A program made the position numbers and the translations under genes. The notes below the pieces were generated by a model. It did not search any database. It was not told where the DNA came from and was given only the letters and a program-made list of their open reading frames with translations. A stretch of 10,154 bases of DNA, taken from the NCBI GenBank assembly GCA_013696835.1, contig JACCXV010000268.1, positions 1-10,154 of the forward strand. The letters are read 5' to 3'. Origin of the DNA: Gemmatimonadota bacterium (GTDB taxonomy: Bacteria > Gemmatimonadota > Gemmatimonadetes > JACCXV01). Below are positions 4,814 to 10,154 of the stretch, in pieces (within the stretch, counting starts at the first letter, position 1; each line of letters starts with the position of its first letter).

Positions 4814-7393
4814 ATGAAGCTCGCCGTCCGTATCCTGTCCACATGCGCCCTGGCGGTCCTCATGATGCCAGGCGGCGCTCGGGCGCAGGCGACAGGCCTC
4901 GACCCGAAGGCCTTCGAAACCCGGTCCCAGGCCGATACGGGTGCCGTCCTCTCGGGCAGAGTCGTCGACGTCGACTCGGACCTCCCCGTGGCCGGTGCGC
5001 CGGTGTCCATTCCAGAGCTGGGGCGTGGCGCCGTGAGCGACGGCGATGGCCGTTTCCGCCTGGAGGACCTGCCCGCGGGAAGCTACACACTGCGCGTGGA
5101 GGCGCCCGGTCTTCCGCTCCACGAGGAGCCATTCCAGGTTGCCGCGGGAGAGCGCCTCACTCTCACCCTCACGCTGCCGCAAGGGCCACTCGAGGTGGCG
5201 GGCGTGACGCTGCTCGTGGACCGCTTCCGGCTGGTGCCCGATCCCGCGCAGGTGCCGGGATCGGCGCACGTGCTGGACACCCAGGATCTCCAGTCTCAGA
5301 ACCTTCTGTTCGATGACGCCCACCGCGTGCTCCGGCAGGTGCCGGGCGTGAACATCCAGGAGGAGGAAGGATTCGGGCTTCGGCCCAACATCGGCCTGCG
5401 CGGCTCCGGCTCATCCCGCAGCGCCAAGATCACGCTGATGGAGGACGGCGTGCTCGTCGCTCCCGCTCCCTACGCCGCGCCCGAGGCCTACTATTTCCCG
5501 TTGACCGGGCGCATGGATGGAATCGAGATCCGCAAGGGGTCCAGCCAGATCAAGTACGGACCGCAGACCACGGGGGGCGCGTTGAACCTGATCTCCACGC
5601 GCATCCCGGAGCGGTTCACGTCGCGCTTCGACCTGGGCGGGGGCGAGTACGAGACGGCCAGGCTGCGTGCCGAGTTGGGCGACTCGCAGCGGAACTTCGG
5701 CTGGCTGGCGCAGACGTACCAGGCCCGCAGCGATGGCTTCAAGCGCGTCGACGGGGGCGGCGACACCGGCTTCCGGTTGTCCGACTATCTGATCAAGCTG
5801 CGCGTGAACAGCGATCCGGATGCCGACCTCTACAATGAGCTGGAGCTCAAGCTCGGACGCACGTCCGAAATCTCCGACGAGACCTACCTCGGCCTGACCG
5901 AAAACGACTTCCGCGCCGATCCGTTCCGCCGCTATGCCGCATCGCAGGAAGATGTCTTCGACTCCGATCACGAGCAGTACCAGCTGCGCCACGTGGTGCG
6001 TCCCTCCGCCGGGGTCGACGTCACGACGGTGGCGTACCGCAACGACTTTCATCGCAACTGGTACAAGCTGGACAGCGTGGCGGGAGCGAGCATCGCGGCC
6101 GTCCTCGAGCATCCGGACTCCCTCGCCGCCACGCTGGACGTGCTGCGCGGCGCGTCGAGCGAGGCGGGCGCGCTCAAGGTGCGCGCGAACGACCGCACCT
6201 ACTACGGCCAGGGCATCCAATCGGTTCTGGGTCTGGCGCTCGGCGCGAAAGGAGCGCAGCACCAGGTGGAGTTCGGCGCCCGCTACCATGCCGACGAAGA
6301 GGACCGGTTGCAGCAGGACGACAGGTACACGATGCTCGACGGGGAGATGGCGGTGGCGGAACGCGGCGCCCGCGGAAGCGAGGCGAATCGCATCAACCAT
6401 GCCGAGGCCTGGGCGTTCTTCGTGCAGGATCGGATAGCCATCGGCCGCTGGACCTTCACACCGGGTGTGCGCTACGAAACCATCGACTTCACTCGCACCG
6501 ACTTCGGCCTGGACAACCCCGATCGCGTGCGGGCACGGCCGGAGCGTCTCTCGTCAGCAACGCCGGCGCCGCCGAGCCCGGCCGCCTCGACGGTGACGAT
6601 CAGGGAGAATGGCGTGAACGTTCTCATCCCGGGCGCGGGGGCGAGCTGGGCGGCGACGAGCGAGCTGAGCCTCTTCGGCGGCGTGCATCGAGGCTTCGCA
6701 CCTCCAGGCCCCGGAGCGGACGCCGACACCGACCCCGAAGAGAGCGTCAACTACGAGCTGGGATGGCGCTTCGCGGCCCCGGCCGTCAGCGCGGAGCTGG
6801 TGGGCTTCATCAACGATTACGACAACGTGCTGGGACGCCCGACCGGCGTCGTGGGCGAGAACGGAGACGTCTTCAACGGGGGGCAGGTGAAGGTGCATGG
6901 GCTCGAGCTCTCGGCCGACAGCGATCTCGGCGCCCTGGCCGGCGTGGGCTTGCGCCTGCCGCTCCAGCTGGCGTACACCTACACGCGCGCGGAATTCGGC
7001 TCGAGCTTCGTGAGCGACTACGAGCCGTGGGGCAGCGTCCTGGCGGGAGACGAGCTGCCGTACATCCCCGAGCATCAGGGCTTTGCCAGCCTCGGCATCG
7101 ATTGCGCCCGCTGGAGTGCGGGCGTGAACGCGAGCTTCGTGGGGGAAATGCGAACGGTTGCCGGAGGGAGCGAGCGGCGGGCGAACGGCCGATCGCGTGT
7201 CGCGCCGTTCACCTCGACCGACGAGGCGCTGGTCTTTGGCCTCACCGGCCAGTACGCGCTGGCGGACTGGAGCCACCTCTACGTCGGCGTGCAGAACCTG
7301 ACCGACAGGGAGTACGTCGTGGCCCGGCGACCGGCAGGAGCGCGTCCGGGGCTGCCCCGCACGCTCGTGGCAGGGATCCGCCTCACGCCCTAG
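4814..7393 (+). CDS. FecA-like TonB-dependent outer-membrane receptor (probable ferric-citrate/siderophore uptake)
   Basis: An 859-residue outer-membrane transporter that would bring an iron chelate into the periplasm using TonB energy. Residues 1-25 are a signal peptide ending in GGARAQ (cleavage after ARA). Residues about 45-122 are a carboxypeptidase-regulatory-like beta domain (LSGRVVDVDSDLPVAGA, then DGDGRFRLEDLPAGSYTLRV). The plug covers about 145-265, with LRQVPGVNIQ, IGLRGSGSSRSAKITLMEDG, VAPAPYAAPEAYY and IKYGPQTTGGALNLIS. The APY and YGPQ...GG.LN elements are typical of the FecA branch. The remainder is a 22-strand-type barrel ending LYVGVQNLTDREY and PRTLVAGIRLTP. The last residue is Pro, not the usual aromatic of the outer-membrane assembly signal. 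The ATG at 4814 has GAGGGT just upstream. A Fur-type operator lies in the promoter. No TonB, sigma/anti-sigma or siderophore gene is adjacent, and I see no clear TonB box; the ligand is inferred only from family likeness. Confidence 0.94.
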   Translation: MKLAVRILSTCALAVLMMPGGARAQATGLDPKAFETRSQADTGAVLSGRVVDVDSDLPVAGAPVSIPELGRGAVSDGDGRFRLEDLPAGSYTLRVEAPGLPLHEEPFQVAAGERLTLTLTLPQGPLEVAGVTLLVDRFRLVPDPAQVPGSAHVLDTQDLQSQNLLFDDAHRVLRQVPGVNIQEEEGFGLRPNIGLRGSGSSRSAKITLMEDGVLVAPAPYAAPEAYYFPLTGRMDGIEIRKGSSQIKYGPQTTGGALNLISTRIPERFTSRFDLGGGEYETARLRAELGDSQRNFGWLAQTYQARSDGFKRVDGGGDTGFRLSDYLIKLRVNSDPDADLYNELELKLGRTSEISDETYLGLTENDFRADPFRRYAASQEDVFDSDHEQYQLRHVVRPSAGVDVTTVAYRNDFHRNWYKLDSVAGASIAAVLEHPDSLAATLDVLRGASSEAGALKVRANDRTYYGQGIQSVLGLALGAKGAQHQVEFGARYHADEEDRLQQDDRYTMLDGEMAVAERGARGSEANRINHAEAWAFFVQDRIAIGRWTFTPGVRYETIDFTRTDFGLDNPDRVRARPERLSSATPAPPSPAASTVTIRENGVNVLIPGAGASWAATSELSLFGGVHRGFAPPGPGADADTDPEESVNYELGWRFAAPAVSAELVGFINDYDNVLGRPTGVVGENGDVFNGGQVKVHGLELSADSDLGALAGVGLRLPLQLAYTYTRAEFGSSFVSDYEPWGSVLAGDELPYIPEHQGFASLGIDCARWSAGVNASFVGEMRTVAGGSERRANGRSRVAPFTSTDEALVFGLTGQYALADWSHLYVGVQNLTDREYVVARRPAGARPGLPRTLVAGIRLTP

Positions 7394-7432
7394 GAGCCGC
7401 CCTTTCGCCTCACCCCCCAGGAGCCGCCCTTT
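7379..7432 (+). repeat. 27-bp tandem duplication across the receptor stop codon
   Basis: Two copies in direct tandem, 7379-7405 and 7406-7432, agree at 25 of 27 positions; the differences are at 7387/7414 (G/C) and 7391/7418 (T/C). The period is a multiple of three and in frame with the receptor. In copy 1 the differing T forms the TAG stop at 7391-7393, while copy 2 reads CAG at the same place. The duplication probably arose by replication slippage and has changed little since. Confidence 0.85.
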
Positions 7433-7467
7433 CGTAGGCCGCCGTCTCCCACCGCGAATTGTCCTTC

Positions 7468-7482
7468 CCCGGCGCCGCCGGG
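7468..7482 (+). other. GC-rich hairpin ahead of the MOSC gene
   Basis: CCCGGC and GCCGGG form a 6-bp all-GC stem around a GCC loop, ending 13 nt before the ATG at 7496. There is no following run of T on either strand, so it is not a standard intrinsic terminator. It could dampen transcript read-through from the receptor or affect ribosome loading, since no strong ribosome site lies between it and the ATG. Chance occurrence in GC-rich DNA is quite possible. Confidence 0.3.
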
Positions 7483-7495
7483 TAGCTTCCGCGAC

Positions 7496-8212
7496 ATGAG
7501 CTCCACGTGCGCACTCCCGACGCGGACGTCTCCTCGAGTGACGTCGGTCAGGGTGGGCCGGCCCCGCTGGCTCGGCGATCCCGACGCGCGGGATCGCCTG
7601 CGCCGACCTTTCCGGACGGCGTTCGTCAAGGAGGCCGTGGAGGGAGAGGTCACCGTGGGTCCCCTGGGCCTGGAGGGGGATTCCCAGTCAGATCGGCGGC
7701 ATCACGGCGGCCCCGAGATGGCGATTCTCGCGTACTCCGCGGATCACTACCCGGCGTGGCGGCAGGAGCTCGGTCTGCCCGAGATGGGCCCCGGGGGCTT
7801 CGGAGAGAACCTCACGATCGCGGGCGTCGACGAGACGTCCGTGTGCATTGGCGATACCTACGCCGTCGGCGGTGCACGTCTCCAGGTGTCGCAGCCGCGT
7901 GCGCCCTGCTACAACATCTCGCGCAGATGGGGCAGGCAGGACCTGATGCTTCGCGTCGTCCAGACCGGCCGCACGGGTTGGTATCTGCGCGTCCTCGCCG
8001 CTGGCCCCGTGGCGGCCGGGGACCTCCTCCGGCTGGAGGAGCGACCGCTTCCCGGCTGGAGCGTTGCCCGTGTGGCGCGTGTGGCCGGGGTGACTCGGGA
8101 CGGTGAGCCATCCGGCCTCACGGACCTCGCGCGCGAAAGGGCGCTGCTGGCCGCTAGTCCGCTCCTCAGCCCGACGTGGCGGGAGAGACTCGGGCGGAGC
8201 GCCGCGGGGTGA
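7496..8212 (+). CDS. MOSC domain-containing protein (YiiM-like)
   Basis: A 238-residue protein of the MOSC superfamily, the C-terminal domain of molybdenum-cofactor sulfurases, in the stand-alone YiiM-like branch. Members bind molybdenum cofactor; YiiM helps detoxify N-hydroxylated bases such as 6-hydroxylaminopurine. Diagnostic stretches are LGLEGDSQSDRRHHGGPEMAI (about 57-77 region), GGFGENLTIAGVDE (100-113) and VSQPRAPCYNISRRWGR (131-147), with the conserved Cys at 138 that is expected to hold the cofactor. GWYLRVLAAGPVAAGD follows at 161-176, and a C-terminal helical region begins at WSVARV (188). The ATG at 7496 lacks a clear ribosome site; a GTG at 7538 (codons VTSVRVGRP) would give the more typical short N-terminus of the family. 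The reading frame continues that of the upstream receptor. The stop overlaps the ABC ATPase start. No molybdenum-enzyme gene is visible nearby. Confidence 0.9.
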   Translation: MSSTCALPTRTSPRVTSVRVGRPRWLGDPDARDRLRRPFRTAFVKEAVEGEVTVGPLGLEGDSQSDRRHHGGPEMAILAYSADHYPAWRQELGLPEMGPGGFGENLTIAGVDETSVCIGDTYAVGGARLQVSQPRAPCYNISRRWGRQDLMLRVVQTGRTGWYLRVLAAGPVAAGDLLRLEERPLPGWSVARVARVAGVTRDGEPSGLTDLARERALLAASPLLSPTWRERLGRSAAG

Positions 8213-8943
8213 TCCGCGTACGGGGCCTCCACAAGGCGTTCGGTGAGAGCGGGCGCGCCATCCCCGTGCTGCGGGGCGTGGATCTCGAGGCTGGGCGCGG
8301 GGAGTTCGTGGCGCTCACCGGACGCAGCGGCTCGGGCAAGTCCACGCTCCTGAACCTGATCGCCGGCCTCGAGGTGCCCGATCGAGGATCGATCTCCATC
8401 GAGGGCACGGAGCTCACGGCGCTCGACGATTCCAGGCGCACGATCTTCCGGCGCGACCGCATCGGGATCGTCTTCCAGTTCTTCAACCTGCTGCCGGTCC
8501 TCTCGGCGCTGGACAACGTGGCGCTCCCCGGCCTGCTCGCCGGCCGTCCCCGGCGTGCGGTGGAGGCCCGCGCGCGCGCGCTGCTCGAGTCGATGGGACT
8601 GGGGGCGAGGGTGGATGCCTTTCCCGAGGAGCTGAGCGGCGGCGAACAGCAGCGAGTCGCCACCGCGCGCGCTCTCGTCAACGATCCCGTGCTGATCCTC
8701 GCCGACGAGCCGACGGGCAACCTGGATTCGGCGAGCAGCGACGGGACGCTGGACCTGCTCGAGCGCCTCGCGCGGCTGGACGGGCGGACGGTGCTGATGG
8801 TGACCCACGATCCAGCCGCCGCGGCGCGCGCCGGACGCTCGTTGACGCTGGTTGACGGCCGGGTGGCGCAGACGGCGCTGGAGGCAGGGGAGGACCGACC
8901 GCTGGAGAAGTCCGGCTCGGACGCCGCGGGAGTGCCGGGATGA
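8209..8943 (+). CDS. ABC transporter ATP-binding protein (LolD/MacB type)
   Basis: A 244-residue nucleotide-binding subunit that would hydrolyse ATP to drive a FtsX-like membrane partner. All motifs are intact: Walker A GRSGSGKST (38-46), Q-loop Q90 in VFQFFNLLPVLSALDNV, signature LSGGEQQR (142-149), Walker B VLILADEP (161-168, catalytic E167) and H-loop H200 in VMVTHD. The FQFFNLLP...DNV and ADEPTGNLD text is characteristic of the LolD/MacB/YbbA group. I chose the GTG at 8209, which overlaps the MOSC stop as GTGA and has GCGGAG 9 nt upstream; an upstream GTG at 8176 would add 11 residues (MAGETRAERRG) and cannot be ruled out. The last 25 residues are a hydrophilic tail. The stop overlaps the permease start as ATGA. 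Confidence 0.95.
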   Translation: MIRVRGLHKAFGESGRAIPVLRGVDLEAGRGEFVALTGRSGSGKSTLLNLIAGLEVPDRGSISIEGTELTALDDSRRTIFRRDRIGIVFQFFNLLPVLSALDNVALPGLLAGRPRRAVEARARALLESMGLGARVDAFPEELSGGEQQRVATARALVNDPVLILADEPTGNLDSASSDGTLDLLERLARLDGRTVLMVTHDPAAAARAGRSLTLVDGRVAQTALEAGEDRPLEKSGSDAAGVPG

Positions 8944-10154
8944 CGATGTTGTGGGTTCTGCGGTTGCTGCACGTCCCGTTCTGGAAGCGCCGTCCGCTGG
9001 GCTCGCTTCTCCCCGTCCTCGGGGTGGCCCTGGGCGTCGCCACCATCGTCGCCATCGACCTCGCTGGGACGAGCGCGGTGCGCAGCTTCAGGGAAACGCT
9101 CGAGCGGCTCGATGGCCGCACGACGCACCGCGTGGTCGGTCCGCATCTGAGCCACGACCTCGCACGGCGGCTCGGCGCGGTGCCCGGCGTCGAGGCTGCG
9201 GCTCCCATCGTGGAGGCCGTTGGGCTCCACGACGCAGGCGACCGACTCCCCATCGAGGACGCAGGGGAGCCGCTGCGGCTCTTCGGGATCGACCCTCTCT
9301 CCGAGGGCATGATCCGTTCGCTCGGCGTGGAGCTCGCAGGGTCCGGGAACGCATCGGCCGGACTCCTTCGCGATTTCCTGGGGCGTCCCGGCGCGCTGCT
9401 CGTGAGCGCTCCGTTCCTCGAGCGCCACGGGCTCGCCGCGGGAGACGCCCTCCCGCTGGTCGTAGGCACGCGCAGGAGCCGTGCCCTCGTCCTGGCCGCG
9501 CTGCCGCGCGAGGTGGGCGGGCTGGAGGTGCCGGACAACCTGGCCGTGGGCGACATCGCCACCGTGCAGGAGCTCGCCGGGACGTTCGCGGGCGTGGACC
9601 GCGTGGACCTCGTCCTGGCCGAGCGCGACGGCGCTCGCGAGCGCGTCCTCGCGGAGCTCCTTCCGCTGCTTCCCACCGGTGCCGTCATCGAGCGGCCTGG
9701 CGGGCAGGCTGGCCGACTGGAGCGCGGGCTGGCGGCCTTTCGCGCGAACATCCGCGCCCTGAGCTATCTCGCGCTGTTCGTCTCGTTCTTCCTGATCTAC
9801 AACAGCCTTCTGGTTTCGGTGTTGCGGCGGCGGCCGCTGATCGGGATCGCGCGCTGCCTCGGAGCCACGCGGCGGCAGGTGCTGGCCGGGTGGCTCGGGG
9901 AAGCCCTGCTGACGGCCTGCGCGGGTGTCGCTATCGGAGCGGGGCTGGGCCTGCTCTTCGCCGCCCCTGCGCTCGCGGGGGTGTCGCGCACCGCCGAGGA
10001 TCTCTACGGTGGCCTCGGGCGGGGGACGCTGAAGGCCGAAACCGGCGCCTTCGTGCGTGCGGGGGCGCTCGGGCTCGCCTTCACCCTCCTCTCGGCACTC
10101 CTGCCGGCGCTCGAGGCGGCGGGAACGGCGCCGGCACACACCGCGACCCGCAGC
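8940..10154 (+). CDS. FtsX-like ABC transporter permease (partial, runs off right edge)
   Basis: 405 codons are open from the ATG at 8940 to the window end. It is the membrane partner of the ATPase with which it shares an ATGA overlap. The layout is a first membrane segment at about 21-43 (GSLLPVLGVALGVATIVAI), a large extracytoplasmic MacB-type domain at about 45-265, then segments at about 273-295, 318-345 and 372-392. The conserved cytoplasmic coupling stretch RRRPLIGIARCLGATRRQV (297-314) is the part of FtsX permeases that contacts the ATPase. After the fourth segment comes LLPALEAAGTAP, typical of the end of a FtsX module. With no stop reached, it is probably one of the long double-FtsX permeases of about 800 residues, with the second half beyond the edge. 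Such systems export lipoproteins, lipids, peptides or other hydrophobic substrates; the substrate cannot be told here. Confidence 0.92.
   Translation, partial: MTMLWVLRLLHVPFWKRRPLGSLLPVLGVALGVATIVAIDLAGTSAVRSFRETLERLDGRTTHRVVGPHLSHDLARRLGAVPGVEAAAPIVEAVGLHDAGDRLPIEDAGEPLRLFGIDPLSEGMIRSLGVELAGSGNASAGLLRDFLGRPGALLVSAPFLERHGLAAGDALPLVVGTRRSRALVLAALPREVGGLEVPDNLAVGDIATVQELAGTFAGVDRVDLVLAERDGARERVLAELLPLLPTGAVIERPGGQAGRLERGLAAFRANIRALSYLALFVSFFLIYNSLLVSVLRRRPLIGIARCLGATRRQVLAGWLGEALLTACAGVAIGAGLGLLFAAPALAGVSRTAEDLYGGLGRGTLKAETGAFVRAGALGLAFTLLSALLPALEAAGTAPAHTATRS

Noticed and set aside
5411..6400. Minus-strand open frame of 329 codons inside the receptor
   Set aside because: It is antisense to a well-supported plug and barrel and has no promoter, ribosome site or recognisable domain.
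7468..7482. Intrinsic terminator for the receptor gene
   Set aside because: A GC stem is present but no T-run follows on either strand; listed only as a hairpin.
8166..10139. Long minus-strand open frame of 657 codons
   Set aside because: It lies antisense to the ABC ATPase and permease, whose motifs are intact; its translation is Arg/Pro/Ser/Glu-rich with no recognisable domain, as expected from GC-rich codon bias.
1..10154. CRISPR arrays, tRNA or rRNA genes, insertion sequences, toxin-antitoxin or defence genes
   Set aside because: I saw no regularly spaced repeats, tRNA-like cloverleaf, transposase motif or long terminal inverted repeats, and base composition is even across the window.

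Overview
The window is GC-rich throughout and densely coded, with no gene-free stretch above about 200 bases and no tRNA, rRNA, CRISPR array, transposase or phage gene that I can see. It looks like chromosomal sequence from a Gram-negative bacterium: there is an outer-membrane TonB-dependent receptor with a signal peptide, and a FtsX-type ABC exporter. A carboxypeptidase-regulatory-like domain ahead of the receptor plug, many GTG starts and the high GC content would fit Gemmatimonadota, Acidobacteriota or a related soil lineage. That placement is an inference, not a demonstrated assignment.

Left half (1-4610), all on the minus strand and transcribed leftward from about 4650. The order is a PLP-dependent group II amino-acid decarboxylase (3099-4610), a cyclopropane-fatty-acyl-phospholipid synthase-like methyltransferase (1672-3051), a 32-residue single-membrane-span microprotein whose GTG start overlaps the synthase stop (1577-1675), a membrane-anchored SRPBCC/polyketide-cyclase-like protein (739-1512), and a zinc-dependent formaldehyde/alcohol dehydrogenase that runs off the left edge (1-742). 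Spacings are 47 nt, a 4-nt overlap, 63 nt and a 4-nt overlap, so this may be one five-gene operon or two adjacent ones (3 + 2).

Centre (4611-4813) is a divergent control region. On the plus strand it holds a TTGACA -35 element and a weak -10, followed by a near-perfect 7-1-7 Fur-type palindrome and a second, inverted copy of much of it. A separate 19-bp palindrome covers the -10. This should make the downstream receptor iron-repressed.

Right half (4814-10154), all on the plus strand: a FecA-like TonB-dependent receptor (4814-7393), then a three-gene block of MOSC-domain protein (7496-8212), ABC ATPase (8209-8943) and FtsX-like permease (8940 to the right edge, incomplete), with successive 4-nt GTGA and ATGA overlaps. 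A 27-bp tandem duplication covers the receptor's stop codon. The receptor and MOSC genes lie in one reading frame separated only by that TAG.

Taken together the window shows iron uptake under probable Fur control beside housekeeping-type lipid modification, aldehyde/alcohol oxidation and an export system. I found no clear new defence or mobile system. The most unusual items are the coupled microprotein after the CFA synthase, the composite operator, and the duplication at the receptor stop codon.
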